Source of the DNA: Cylindrobasidium torrendii FP15055 ss-10 | Taxonomy: Eukaryota > Basidiomycota > Agaricomycetes > Agaricales > Physalacriaceae | Assembly (NCBI GenBank): GCA_000934385.1 | Contig: KN880444.1 | Location: 124,001-188,000, forward strand | Length of the DNA: 64,000 nucleotides | Reading direction: 5' to 3' | Part shown: positions 49,233 to 60,755 of the stretch, in pieces | Numbering within the stretch: position 1 is the stretch's first letter | Layout of the letters: each line of letters begins with the position of its first letter | Notes under the pieces: generated by a model | What the model was told of the DNA's origin: nothing | The model's input: the letters and a program-made list of their open reading frames with translations, nothing else | Database searches by the model: none | Made by a program: the position numbers and the translations under genes

Positions 49233-51309
49233 TCATCCCCTACAGCACAAAAGACTCCAGAAGCCACCTTTCCTGCCCGTATCCTCATCCTGCTCGCCCA
49301 ATCTACCCATCTGGTCACGGTCATACATGGCCATTCCGCGACCACCAGCATGCAAGTCGCGGGGGCCGGTGTTCGTGGTACCGTTGCGTGAGGGCGCATC
49401 CTTCCCGTTGGGCTGGCCGCCATAAAGGAACGACTCCGAAGTGTTTGGAAGACCGCTTCCATTCCCGATAACATTCGGGTTTGGTGAGTTGCGACCGTAG
49501 TCCCTCCCATTTGGCCTGTACCCATTCGGGCTGGGAGCAGCGGCGTAGGGATGTTGTGCCGTTGGCGCACCAAGGCCAGACTCACGTTGCTGACTCTGTC
49601 TACGGCTGGTCGGGGCAAGGGGTTGGACACTACCAATATCGCGGCCAGAGTTCGTGCGATCTTGAGCTGGCCGCCTTGAACCTTTGATAAGGGCGGGAGT
49701 CGGGGAGAGAACCATTCCGGATGTTTGCGCCTCCTGCGGCTGTCGGGAACGGTGACGGCCGCCGGCCTCACGCTCACGACGGTGCTCCCGATGACCAGGT
49801 GTAGATGTGCCGGCGTGTGCTTGTGCAAGGTGATGAGAACTTGACTACGTCTGAGGTGAGTGCCTTGTTCTTACGGACAGAAGAATGGAATCTTACGTTG
49901 TGGGCAGTCCAACCCTTGCCTTCGTTCAGAAGCATCCAATCAAAGACACCGTCCTCCGGTTCCCCTAGTGTCTTTAACACTTTGGAGAACAGATCGCGAA
50001 GGAAGTCGTAATCCGGGGTCTCTTCGAACCCGAGTTTGCGGACATAGTTCATGTAGATCGCAAATTCCTCTGTAACGCGAAGATCAGAAAGTCAAAGACA
50101 TTTTTCTGAAATCCGCGACATACCGGGGAAGCCTTCGCACAGTTCGCCGATGGGTGTGGTCTGTTTCTTTTCTCCGATTTTCTCATATTTTTGCTTGTTC
50201 GTTGCCGCTCTTAAGCCTTGCCATGGGAGGCCACCGCGCAAAAAGTACATGAACACATGTCCCAAGGACTCGAGATCGTCCCGACGGGACTGCTCGCGAC
50301 CGAGATGAGTATTGATGGACATGTAGCGGGCGGTACCAGACAAGGACTTGCGCTCCCTATACGGAATATGTATCTTCGTCTTCGGATCCCGGTAGTGTTT
50401 TGCCATGCCAAAGTCTACACACCAGTGAGTATGTGGTTGAACAGGTCGTTGGGAAACGCACCAATGATATGAACCGTGTTCGCCGTCTTAGTGCCCGGCG
50501 GCCCAAGGAGGAAGTTGTCGGGCTTGATATCACGATAAATTAGAGACTTGTCATGGATAGCCTGCACGCGGGTGATCTGAAAATTACGAAGTTAGCTGCC
50601 ATGCACATTCTCCAGACGATTTGTGGATGATAGCAGGTGGTGAAGCGAGGGGTAGCTGTGTATTGAGCGAGATTTGCGGAACGCACCATTTGCTTCGCAG
50701 CCATGCATACCGTCTTCACCGAGAACTTGCGTCCACACATGTCGAAGATGTCTTCAAGGTTAGGGCCGAGTAGGTCAATGACGAGAACGTTGTGTAGCCC
50801 TTCTTGACCAAAGTGATGGACCTGAGGTACACCCGCTAAGGAATGTGAGCCGAGTGCACGAGAGCGAGTGGAAGCGCGTACGTGTGCCATTGAGCGTGCG
50901 GTAAGAGCGGAATTCATCCCGAAGTTGAGGCGCATCGGACTTGCGCGGTTCCTGTACAGCATTGGTGAGGATACAGCGCCCATCACAAAAGTAACGAGAG
51001 GCAACGGACAAACTTGATAGCGACGAGCTGGTTGGTGAGAAGTTTGCTGCCTGACGAGGTTGTCAGCACCGTCGTACAGCGGGACAGTAACGCCTGGAGT
51101 TATGTTGACAGAGGGACAAGCGCCATCCTGAAGGGCAAAGGCGCCCAGCGAAAACTGCATAGACAAGAGAGCGTACCTTCAAAGACGACACCAAACGAGC
51201 CCTCTCCAATTTTCTTTCCTACTCTGTAATGGCTGCCGACGATGCCATTGGACGTTGTCGAGTGCGACGGGTGGGGCGACGACGATGCGATGACATGGGG
51301 CGTGGTCAT
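49233..51309 (-). CDS. Casein kinase 1, lipid-anchored (Yck/CK1-gamma type)
   Basis: Starts [20 protein letters not shown] at 51309. Kinase signatures: [19 protein letters not shown] (Gly loop), [20 protein letters not shown] (lysine of VAIK), [34 protein letters not shown] (catalytic loop), [16 protein letters not shown], the CK1 hallmark [20 protein letters not shown], and [19 protein letters not shown] ~200-residue low-complexity tail (Asn/Gly/Pro/Gln) ends FWSLLCCRG. The Cys-Cys pair at the very end is the palmitoylation site that ties Yck1/Yck2-type kinases to the plasma membrane. In fungi these kinases act in nutrient sensing, endocytosis and polarity. About eight exons. Confidence 0.93.
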
Positions 51310-52210
51310 GGCCGGGACCTTATGGCGGAAGATAGTAGAAAAAGAGAGAACAAAGCGAGCGGGCCAGCTGGAAAACTCCCACGTCCAGGTCTGCGGTGTT
51401 AGGAGCGCGCTGGCGGTGACAAGAAAGGCAAAGGCAGGGATCCAATATCGGCTTGATGTGGCACGTGCTCATTTCAGTCTCCGCCTCGTGCCTGTGAGCG
51501 ACTTTCCCACGCGTTTCGGCCTGATGTGTCTGCGTAATAACTCGCCATATGCATGGTAGCTTTGTTTTCGACTTTTCAATCGCACGACGTGCGTAGTTTC
51601 CTTCGAGCTTCAGAGCTCCCATGGCAGCGGTCCAGCGGACCTCCAGCTACCTATCCCGCCCTCGAGAATCCTCCTTGGCAACAGGCGCGATGCCATCCAG
51701 GCTCCAACAAATCAGCAACAAATCGCAGAAATTCGGGCCTGCTTTTTTGTGCCTTGTGCCGCGGCTCTATGACCAGCCGATAACCAACCTTGTATCCTCG
51801 TCTGCATGACTGCCGAAAGCAAATAGACAGGGAATATGTACGAGCAGTGTCTGCAACATGTACGGAGCGAAACGTACATGTAGACCATGCTGTAGCTACT
51901 AGCGTCCAGATTCTTGCTCGGCCGGAGGGGTCAAGGTGTTTGGAATTGGCGCAGTATGAAGATGCAATTGGACAATGGGCATGCAAAAGCGTGCCATTGT
52001 ACGGAACCCTCCAGTGGTCCTGCTCGCTTAAATTTTTGGACTAAACATTGCATAAATATATAGAGCATCAGACGCTGAGCCTGAAGCACTTGAAGCGCTA
52101 ATACTCCGCCAACACAACGAGCGGCTGACCGACCGCGTCGACGATCATAGCACGATCAGCCACCGAGAACACGCGTCCTCTTTCAAGCCTCCCAATATCG
52201 CACTTTCGCG
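51310..52210. other. Divergent promoter region
   Basis: 0.9 kb between the kinase start and the AlkB-like gene start. Open frames here have no support. Confidence 0.5.
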
Positions 52211-53366
52211 ATGTCAAAGGAATCCGAATATCTCGTTCCCGGGCATCCAACCGTTCGTTATATCCCTGAATTTATCACGGTCAGTATCTAGGTAGCCAGT
52301 ACCATCGTACTTCTCAGCAATTACGGCCTCAGTCAAGCGAGGAGGAATACCTGTTGAAGAAGGTACAAAGCAGAAAGGTTGCAATAATCAGGGTTCTCAA
52401 CCATCTTAGATTCAAGAAACGCCTCATCCAAAATGGAAGCAGCTTGGAAATCGTCGGTGGGTAGTGCAAATCGCAATGATTCCACTCATCCTCTCGTGCT
52501 CTCAGGTTACAACTATTAGGCCTGTACACTTTTGTGAATCAATACTTTGCTTCTCACAACTCCAACTTCAGGCGGAGAGCTGACGGCAAAGAACAATCTA
52601 CTGCCAAAGCCGATGCCTCCATACATGACTGTCTTGCAAGTCACCTCCTTGCAATCATGAGGCGGCACACTGACTACTATCGGCTCGAAATAGTCCTGAT
52701 CTTATATCTCGCCTGAAAAATACAGGGGCATTCGAGGATTCCCCTCACGGCGCACCTAATCATGTTATCCTGAACGAGGTCAGTCTCTTGATTCAAAAGG
52801 CTTCATTCGCTTCGTCTTACGGCCTGTCCAGTACTGCCCTAACCAAGGTATAATGGTAGGTCATTCTCATGTGCAAATTTAGCCCTCACTGTCTTGTAGC
52901 CTCATCAAGATGGTCCAGCATACCATCCAGTCGTCGCCACAATTTCTTTGGCATCGCATGCCGTTTTCCATTATTACCAGTACAAGGACGCCTCCGATGG
53001 TACAGAAGGCAGGCGTGTAAATCCTACACCTCTGCTGTCCGTGGTTCTCGAGCCCAGAAGTCTGGTTATCACCAGCGACTCTTTGTACCAGGACTGTCTA
53101 CATGGGTCAGTCAGTGCGCGCGTATCACACCATCATGAGCCAAAACTCATCGCCGGATCAGCATAGAATCTATTGCGGTAGACTCGTTCGCGACTGGGCC
53201 CCATGGCGTTGTCTGTGTAGAAACGGGGACGCCTATAGCCAATGCGCATCTACTTCGTTCTCCCGAAATTTCGAAAGTGGTCCAGGAGGGCGGAGTCTTG
53301 GAAAGAACGACACGATATAGCTTAACCTGTCGTGATATTTCAAAGGTGAAGAAGTTGCCGTTTTAG
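52211..53366 (+). CDS. ALKBH6-type 2-oxoglutarate/Fe(II) dioxygenase, two unresolved junctions
   Basis: Pieces of an AlkB-homologue-6 protein follow one another over 1.15 kb in small exons. Start MSKESEYLVPGHPTVRYIPE; SSEEEYLLKK; ETPHPKWKQLGNRR; GGELTAKNNLLPKPMPPYMT; PDLISRLKNTGAFEDSPHGA; NHVILNEYCPNQGIMPHQDG (HxD iron ligands); YHPVVATISLASHAVFHYYQ; LLSVVLEPRSLVITSDSLYQ; DCLHGIES; and the 2-oxoglutarate-binding RYSLTCRD near the end (VKKLPF). Most introns are ordinary 47-54 nt GT-AG. Two joints fail. After RLQLL only a GC donor (AG|GCCTGT at about 52520) keeps frame. Between PPYMT and PDLIS (about 52630-52692) no canonical intron keeps phase. It may be a working gene with odd introns, a sequence error, or an early pseudogene. 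Confidence 0.75.
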
Positions 53367-54822
53367 TACAGAGCCACTGGGAGGAAAGGCATGGCGTTAT
53401 CGTAGCACCGTCGCCTCCATGCCCGCATTCTGGGGAAGGTACGTGTTTATACTTTGGATCACGTCTCCTGTTGAATGAGATGTAGAGTAGCTCTTTGTGT
53501 TGCTGTGAAATTGCCTTTGTACCACAGTCACAAAATGGACAAGGATGACAGAACGTTAACTCGACAGCTCACTGCAAGAGCTATGATCCTCTGCGTTTGG
53601 TAGGCTATGGGCTGACAGCGACTCAACGTCCGCAACAGACATTTTGATGATTGCAAGCGTCCTCCAACTCCGGAATGCACGAAGTCCAGTGACCAGGGTG
53701 CTGAGAGCGCGGACTGACAAATGCGCGGTAGGCTGACAGGGATGTTCATGCAAGGCAAGATTAGTGAGGGCACCACCAGGCAATTTGACCATGATAAGAC
53801 GTGAATTCCCGCGGGGTGCTGATTTGTGCGGGATAAGCACCTTCCCAGCGCATCAGCCGACGTCCACAGCCAACTGCACCGCAGAATGTGGCGTTGCGCA
53901 GAATGGGCCAAGCGTGACGCGAAGCTTATACTGGCCAACGATGAGCTGCTTGAAATGAAAAAATTAGGATAACGTGACATATCTCCGACCATGTATGTCA
54001 AAGTATCAGTATCCCCACTTTCTCATGGTATGGATGGCTGCGAAGGCTTGCGTCGAGAACGGGTCGGGGTCTTGAGAGCTACGTTGATATGTATCCGTTT
54101 CTAACCCCAGAAATTTAAACATTAAAGCTTTTGCGCCGGGATCCTTATGTAGCTATGCATTACTTAGTGATGCATGATCCCATGAATGTATGCTTGATCG
54201 CGGGATACCGAAGTCTCTGTCGCTATGAACAGTCCATAATCTGGTTCTTACGATATCTGGTGTTGCTTTTCTTTGCTCTCGCCTTCGAAATCGAGCGCGG
54301 GCGTTGACAAACTACAACAATGGGATTCTTCACGTGTCAATTCCGATCACTTTTCCAATCTGGGGACAAAGTAGTTTTGCCCTCCACAAGTGATAACTTT
54401 GAGGCCCCGAGCGAATGTGTGACTTTTCCTCTCGAGAGAAATTATCAGTGACAAGTATCAGTGAACCATGGTAAAAGCAGTCTTCAAATGCGTTGACAGA
54501 CTCTGACCTGCGGAAGCTTAGTGTGAATTAAAGAGAAACTCAAGCGAACAGTACATCACTCCGTAAAAGTCTCCGAGCTCCATTCCTCTACCACTCACTT
54601 GTTGCTGGGGCAATCGTGGATCTACCATGGTGAAAGTTTCGCGAACATGATACAGCGAACAACCCGACTTGCCTGTTGAGTGTCCATGACAGCCCTGACA
54701 ATTGGGGCGACTCGGGAAAGGCTATAAAGAGCGCCTGTGCGGCTGGCTAGTGCATCCCCCAGGCGCCTCACTCACTTCTCCCACAACTCGTAGCAAAAAA
54801 AACTGAAAGCCACCTATTGACA
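53367..54822. other. Gene-poor region, about 1.5 kb
   Basis: A minus-strand frame around 53556-54001 reads protein-like in parts (LPGGALTNLALHEH) and might be a remnant of a leucine-rich F-box protein, but I cannot support it. The right end is the promoter of the next gene: TATAAAG at 54723-54729, about 95 bp before its ATG. Confidence 0.45.
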
Positions 54823-55228
54823 ATGTCCTCGACTAGCAACCCAAACGTGAGTTACATGGTCGCTTGAGAGTGCTAGGAAAATTTGTGAAAATCCTAACGC
54901 ATTGCCCACTAGGGTGTCCTTAATCAAAACTCGGAGGCCTATTACGACGAGAGTCAGCGCACTCCTCGTCGTACTCCTATGGCATGTATGTACTGCAGAG
55001 GTAATAAATCATCTCTTCACGAAACGCAGATTGAGAGCCTCACCGTTAGCTAATTAAGGTCGAAAAATGAAATGCGATGGCGGAAAACCTTGCCAAAACT
55101 GTGACAAACGCCAGCTTTCTTGCAGCTACCGGCCAGTGTAAGCCCTTTGTAGATTTTGTAACTGGAAGTCTTTATGCTGATACTGGGGACACAGGAACGA
55201 TGGATCCACCAGCAAATCCGGCGCTTAG
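54823..55228 (+). CDS. Tiny stand-alone Zn2Cys6 DNA-binding protein
   Basis: Four exons with good GT-AG introns: MSSTSNPN, then GVLNQNSEAYYDESQRTPRR with TPMACMYCRG, then RKMKCDGGKPCQNCDKRQLS with CSYRPV, then a ten-residue tail NDGSTSKSGA before TAG at 55226. The six cysteines (CMYC..KC..CQNC..SC) have the spacing of a fungal binuclear zinc cluster. The protein is only about 75 residues, so it lacks the usual linker, dimerisation and activation regions. If the last intron were retained the stop would come at once after RPV. It may act as a competitor for longer zinc-cluster factors, or pair with another protein. TATA box upstream; followed by a permease gene in the same direction. Confidence 0.75.
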
Positions 55229-55690
55229 CAAGTTGATAGCTAGATGTTTTCGTTTATAGTACATCCATGCAGATGTAATGATATGACATAGAACGTGCAG
55301 GTATTCTTGACGCGTCTTTCATTATTCTTGCTGTTTCCGGCGAAACAGCCGAATGGACGCACCGACGGTCAGCTTTGATTCCCAGATGATAGTCAGTTGA
55401 GATAACATGAACCACGAATGAAGTTTGGACAACGTCGACATACACCCCACAGATGAATCCAGTACAGCAGTGCACGCGACCTACTGGTTCCCACAATCCC
55501 GTGTACTCAATTGTGCTGTACGAACGTGCATGTGGGTGAGTGACCGTTTCTGATCGAGCCCCCTTGGACGCGAAGTGCCACATGGATCCGTGCCCCGAGA
55601 TCACTCAAATAGCTGCTTCACGTTCATCATGCGCCCAAGGATAGCTTTCCTCCCACCGTCGCGCTCATTCCGGCCTTGGATTCAGCCATC
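55229..55690. other. Spacer between zinc-cluster gene and permease
   Basis: Holds the permease promoter and perhaps a short first exon: a consensus GTGAGT donor at about 55534 preceded by ATG TGG, and an AATAG acceptor at about 55612, would extend the permease N-terminus by roughly 30 residues. Confidence 0.4.
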
Positions 55691-57691
55691 ATGGGCATGT
55701 CAAGTGTTGCTCTCATCTTTGCCTGCGGGACCGCCCTCTTCTCGGACGGTCTGTCTGTTCCGTTCTGATAAACAGCGACTGTGCTGAACAGTTTTTGTGA
55801 AGGATATGCCAATGGTGTAATTGGATCTGGTGTGTGGTCTGCAACGTATCGCTAATCTGTATGCGCTGACGCCGTCCACAGTGAAGACTTGTTAGTTCTC
55901 CATCGCTATTCTTGTTATCGCCGTATTGACCGTCCTATCGCCTCTAGTGCTCACCAGAATTTACGGCGCAGAGGCTCTCGCCAAAGCGGATTATGGCACC
56001 ACCGTCTCCAGCGTCACCTTCGCCGGTACAGTCGTCGGCATGCTTGTCTTTGGCTTTCTCTCCGACAAGATAGGCCGCAAGTTTGGCATGGTGTGTGCTC
56101 AGCTGCTATCGGTGGAGTGTCCATATCTCACCGGTCTATCGCAGATGCTCGCTGCGGGTATCGTTGCACTCTTCTCTGGCCTATCTGCGGCCTCTTCGGG
56201 CGCCCACCACTCTGTAGGCGGAATGCTCGCCATGCTGTCCACAATGCGGTAGGTCCCATCTTTCTTTTTTCGACCTCAGATTGTGACCTGGCACAGCTTC
56301 TTCCTTGGTATTGGTGTAGGCGCAGAATACCCTTGCGGCTCTGTGGCAGCATCAGAAAACTCTGAGGAGGCCAACATTAGCAAGAGGGCCCAACACAGAT
56401 GGTTTCAGCTTGCCACTAGTAAGTCCACGTCCACCGGTGGTTTCTCCTTGCGAGGCACTTACAAATGGTTGGTGCAGATAGCATGATTGACTTCGGTTTC
56501 GTCGTCGCTGCTTTTGTTCCTCTCGTCCTGTTCTGGATATTCGGCGACAACCACCTCCGCGCCGTATGGCGCTTGTCGCTTGGCCTGGGTGTCATTCCAG
56601 CTCTCGCAGTGCTCATCTGGCGTATCAATATGAAGGAACCTGAGCGTTTCCGCAAGGACTCTATGAAAAATGCCCGTATTCCTTGGTTGCTTGTCCTCAA
56701 GCGTTACGGTGGGTCACTCGCTGCGATTTCATTCACCTGGTTCTTGTACGACTTTATCGTATACCCTGTGAGCAGACTATCAAAGGAAGAGAAGCAGCTG
56801 CTCAATAACATTCCCAGTTCGGTCTCTTCTCTTCCACTGTATTCGACAATATCACTGGTGGGAGCGAATCTCTCACTGTCATCTTTGGCTGGAATGTTGT
56901 GGCCAAGTACGTCTCCAGCTCGTAGTCCATGGATCCCAGGCTGAGGCAATTTCTAGCTTGTTCTACATGCCTGGCACTCTTATTGGTGCATTCACAGTGG
57001 ATTATCTGGGTACGCGTCTCAGTCGCTTTTGGCATACAAAAGGCTCACCATCTACAGGCCCGAAATGGACCATGATAACCGGTCTTATGGCCCAAGCTAT
57101 CATCGGCTTCATCATGAGCGGCTTGTATAACCAAGTGAGCAAAGCGATATCGAGTCGCTGATAGCATTCTGATTCCTCTATTAGCTCTCTTCAAATATCG
57201 CCGGCTTTGCCGTCGTCTATGGCATTTTCCTGTCCTTTGGTGAATTTGGCCCAGGCAATAACCTTGGCCTGCTTGCATCAAAGACTAGCCCGACAGCTAT
57301 CCGTGGTACATTCTACGGTGTCGCTGCTGCTGTCGGCAAGGTTGGCGCTTTCGTTGGCACCTGGGCGTTCCCGCCTATGATCGAAGCGTTCGGCGGCGCG
57401 TCAACGGCGAGGGGCAACACTGGCCCATTCTGGGTTGGCAGTGGTCTCGCAGTTCTGAGTGCCATTATTACATTCTTGTTCATCAAACCCCTCGACCACG
57501 ATGGTATGGTTCTGGAAGACTTGGAGGTATTCCCGTCGCCGTATTGCAGAGCTTTTGACTGATTGTGTCCCCAGTTCCGCAAATACCTCGAGGCCCATGG
57601 GTACGACACCTCACAGATGGGTCTGGGTACGGAGACGAGTTCCGTGGGCTCTGGAGAGGATGAAAAGAAAGCGCATGTGGACGTAGTTTAG
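55691..57691 (+). CDS. MFS permease of the Git1-like (glycerophosphodiester/phosphate) type
   Basis: Twelve-helix MFS transporter in about ten exons. Blocks: SSVALIFACGTALFSDGYAN GVIGSV split by an intron after the Asp; TVVGMLVFGFLSDKIGRKFG (MFS signature loop 2-3); FFLGIGVGAEYPCGSVAASE; HLRAVWRLSLGLGVIPALAV; FTWFLYDFIVYPFGIYSSTV; MPGTLIGAFTVDYLG; MITGLMAQAIIGFIMSGLYN; GEFGPGNNLGLLASKTSPTA; IRGTFYGVAAAVGKVGAFVG. The AEYP and GEFGPGN motifs fit the Git1 glycerophosphoinositol/phosphate-linked group. Acts at the plasma membrane as a proton symporter (family knowledge). The true start is uncertain: the ATG at 55691 lies just before the first span and an upstream exon may add a cytosolic N-terminus. 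Confidence 0.87.
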
Positions 57692-57769
57692 ACAAGCATT
57701 ATGTTCTCGTGCTGCACAATTTAGCTTATTCATTGATGGGTACAGTTGTATGCATTGGTCAAAGTGAGG

Positions 57770-58159
57770 CTACTGCTGCATGTCATCGCGGCTCGCCTCC
57801 TTTGCTTGTAACTCATTCCTGGTGTCCATTAGTATAAGGAGCCTACGCCTGGGCAGGAAACGCACCTGAGCTGAACGCTGAATTCATCCTCGATATCATC
57901 ATCGTCCCAGTTGTCCTCCCAGAGCTTATCTCCGCTCGATTTGGCACCGCCTGGCTGCGCGCCCGCGATGCTTGCCACTGTCTTGGAATCATCCCAGTCT
58001 GTTTGTCCGTCATCAGTACGCATTCTCACCCCAATGGGATTGCGCACCGGCGACAGGAAACTCCTCAAATTCGTCGTCTTCCTCCAAGATGCCCAGATTT
58101 GCCTGCTTCTCCTCTGCAGTAGGCTGGTTGGCCGCTTTGGATGTCGATGCAGTGGACAT
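57770..58159 (-). CDS. SEM1: Sem1/DSS1 (Rpn15) proteasome-lid and TREX-2 subunit
   Basis: Three exons (58159-58048, 57998-57866, 57818-57770) give 97 aa. The two conserved acidic-aromatic blocks are present: ILEEDDEFEEFPVADWDD and LWEDNWDDDDIEDEFSVQLR. They are separated by a 20-residue Ala/Gly/Ser spacer, longer than in animal DSS1, and the protein ends in a helical tail NELQAKEASRDDMQQ. Sem1/DSS1 is an intrinsically disordered subunit of the 19S lid and of the TREX-2 export complex, and helps BRCA2-like recombination mediators. RAE1, also in mRNA export, is in the same window. Its 3' end lies only 78 bp from that of the convergent permease. Confidence 0.93.
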
Positions 58160-58604
58160 ATTTGTGGTGATGGTGGTGGTAGGTAGCAGGGATATGAACG
58201 CGTCTGATCGGTCCGGACGCGCTGACGCGTTTATTTGGTTCCAACTTCCCAGGTTCATGAACCCTCTATGTCTCCGCGACAAAGCTCGCACAACACATGT
58301 CACAGCCCAACGGACTGGCTTAGCTTGACAGTTTGTCTTCCACGGGCATTGTTGGGCTGAGCTTTCAGAACAGTGCTGCGTTACGTCTCCTCCAGATGCC
58401 GACATGCCGACGCGCGCGTTCGATTACGGCGACGATGAGTGGGATGGCTATTACGGCTTATTACTTGGATTTGAATAGTCGAAGACGTCTAAGCTTATCA
58501 ACTACTTTGAATTTCCAATTGAACTTAACTCTCACTTCAATACTTTGCCATTCGCGTAAATCTTGGTCCACTAATATACAAGTTAGACTGATTCAATATT
58601 CTAT
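58160..58604. other. Intergenic
   Basis: 445 bp: promoter of SEM1 and 3' flank of the Con-6 gene. No gene seen. Confidence 0.5.
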
Positions 58605-59205
58605 CTAGTCCTCATATTCCTCATTGTCATCAAGGAAGTTCTGCGAGTGCTGCTTGGCCTCATCAGAGACATTGGGATCTATTGCAATGGCATCAGTGAC
58701 GGAGGTCTGTGATAATATTCGGAAAACTGACTCTTGATGGCCGCACGATGCCCAGCAGCGACGCGCTCAGGATCAGCTTTGCCGCTGCGCTGGTCCAGAC
58801 GTTCTTCACCCACGCCCGCCTCCTGCAGGACGTCGCGGGCCTTCGATTTGGCAGCATCGGTAGATCCGGGGTTGTGCAGGGTAGCCTTGTATCCACCTTC
58901 AAGAAAATGTCAGAGCCTGTACGAATTGAGGAAGTATGGCATTCAAATGCTCACCTAGGACTTGGTTGCGATGATGGTCTCCATTGTCCATGCTCGCAGA
59001 GCTGTTATCGAGGTTCTTGTCGGTGTATTGAGTGTCGATTCCTTGCAGACGCTCGGTAGCGCGCTCGCGGGCCTCATCGGACGTGTTGGGGTTGTGGATA
59101 GCAGCCTTGAGGCCTGCGGCTACGCGCTCAGGGTTCTTGTTGCCGTCTGCAATGGGTAGATTAGACACCGTGAGGGCATTGTGTATAGTACTGCATACCG
59201 GACAT
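58605..59205 (-). CDS. Con-6 family conidiation/stress protein
   Basis: First exon is seven bases (59205-59199, MS plus one base), spliced over 51 nt to DGNKNPERVAAGLKAAIHNP. Three degenerate Con-6 repeats follow: NPNTSDEARERATERL, then GYKATLHNPGSTDAAKSKAR, then DPERVAAGHRAAIK. It ends NVSDEAKQHSQNFLDDNEEY. The repeat (NPxxSxxAKxxAxxxL with a VAAGxKAAIHNP half) is the mark of Con-6 proteins, small hydrophilic proteins made in dormant or stressed fungal cells. A TATA box (TATAAAA, 59285-59291, minus strand) lies about 80 bp upstream, fitting inducible expression. Confidence 0.88.
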
Positions 59206-59731
59206 GTTGCAGTGAGTATATGAGTGGGAGGAGTTGGAGGGAATTCTGGTGCTTTGGATGTAGGTTTCTTCGAGTTCAGCTATCTTTTATACTCGCGGCA
59301 CCGCGCTATACCGGCTACGCATCGAAGACATGTCGCAGACTTAGCTGTCATCAGCAGCAAGACCATGAATTATGGGTTCCATCGAAGCAGGATCGCGCTT
59401 TGGCGCTGGCCTCGTAAGTCGACGATTTAGAGCACAGAGTGAACTATGACAAGCATAGACAGGTTGGTCTACGACATTGTGTCTTGATCGCCATTGATAC
59501 TGAGGCTTGATGGTCTCAAGACCAGGCGTCCATTGTTCATCCAGATTGAGACCAACGACGCAAGTACAGTAGCATGCTTTATGATGGCACAAATGAATCA
59601 TTGAATAGATATGGACAAAGAAGCGAGAGAAATAATCTACTCATCCGTGAATGTACGGCAAGAATGTACAAGGGTAACACTTATGATTGAAGCTTTGCCT
59701 AGGCTTTGCATAGCAACAGTACTGGCGCTCG
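59206..59731. other. Intergenic with Con-6 promoter
   Basis: Contains the TATAAAA at 59285-59291 (minus strand). No coding signal elsewhere. Confidence 0.5.
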
Positions 59732-60755
59732 TTATGCTTTCTCCTCGGCTGTGGCAGGTTCTTCTGCAGGTGGCGGGGGAGGAGCAGCAACAGGAGCTGG
59801 GACGAGAGGAGCTACGTGCGCAGGTGGTGGGTATGGCGCATGTGTGGGATAAGCCTGAATGTCGTCTCTGCCAGTTGTACGTTTGTGCGGGAAAGCATCG
59901 GGCCGAGGTCGAGCATGAGTACGCTCGAATAAGCCACATTTGTTGCAGAGGACTTTGCCTGGGTGGAGATTGCTCCGACGCCACGTAGAAGTATCTGTCG
60001 TGCAGCAATTAAAGCAGCGACGTCTGGGCAGATACTATCAGCAAAAAGTATAGCATTCTTTCAGGCGAGACGAACCTGATGCGGTCGGTGATCTTGGTCG
60101 AGGCGTCGTCAGTGTAAGCCACGAGATCGCCGTGGCCAGTGTGCGGAGGTGGTGGCGGCGGCGGGTAGCTTCCATGAGTCCCGTGATGCGGAGGAGGCGG
60201 TGGCGGTGGGTAGCCTGCGTAAGCCAAGTGATGCGATGGCGGTGGCATGCCGACCTCGTAGTAGCCATGCGGTGGCGGCGGATATGGGGCATAGTAAGTC
60301 GCTCCAGGTGGCGGGGAACCGTGGCCGGGTGGCGGCGGCGGGTACGCTCCATACATGGGTGGATAAGGAGGATACGCAGGGCGCAGCTGGGACTCCGCCG
60401 GCACTGCAGGAGCTGCCGATGGCGGGGGCGAGGGAGGCGCGTCTGCTGGCGGGCGTTCCAGCGCTGGGTCAATCACCGCCTCTGGCCCCTTTTTGGCTTC
60501 AGCAGACTCAGAACTGGGCGGGGCCTCCTCGTGCTTGACGTCTGCACTCTGGGACTTCGACCTTGGCTTGTCCTGCGGCGGCTGCTCATCGTCATCACGA
60601 CTTTCGCGGGCGTTGGACTCGTTCTTCAGAGCATGCTCAATCACTTCGTCGTCGCTTTCTCTGCGGGGGGATTCGGAGCGACTGTAGAGAGGAGCATAGT
60701 TTGGTCAGTCGTGGTCATTGTCGTCCATAAAAGCAACTGAGCCTCACCCCATCAT
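59732..60755 (-). CDS. GATA-type zinc-finger transcription factor
   Basis: An eight-base first exon (60755-60748, ATGATGGG) joins over an intron to RSESPRRESDDEVIEHALKN. A disordered acidic/Lys-rich part follows, then a long Pro/Tyr/His/Gly-rich stretch (MYGAYPPPPPGHGSPPPGAT, HHGTHGSYPPPPPPP). After an intron comes a single GATA finger: RCFNCCTTDTSTWRRSNLHP then GKVLCNKCGLFERTHARPR. The spacing is C-x2-C-x18-C-x2-C, with the TWRR and LCNKCG signatures. It ends with another Pro/Ala-rich tail. Nuclear regulator binding GATA sites; fungal relatives govern nitrogen use, iron, light or development, and this one cannot be assigned. The start is inferred from splice phase. Confidence 0.85.

Noticed and set aside
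53528..54001. 157-aa minus-strand frame and an overlapping 94-aa frame
   Set aside because: Fragments faintly recall leucine-rich F-box proteins, but no F-box or continuous model can be built.
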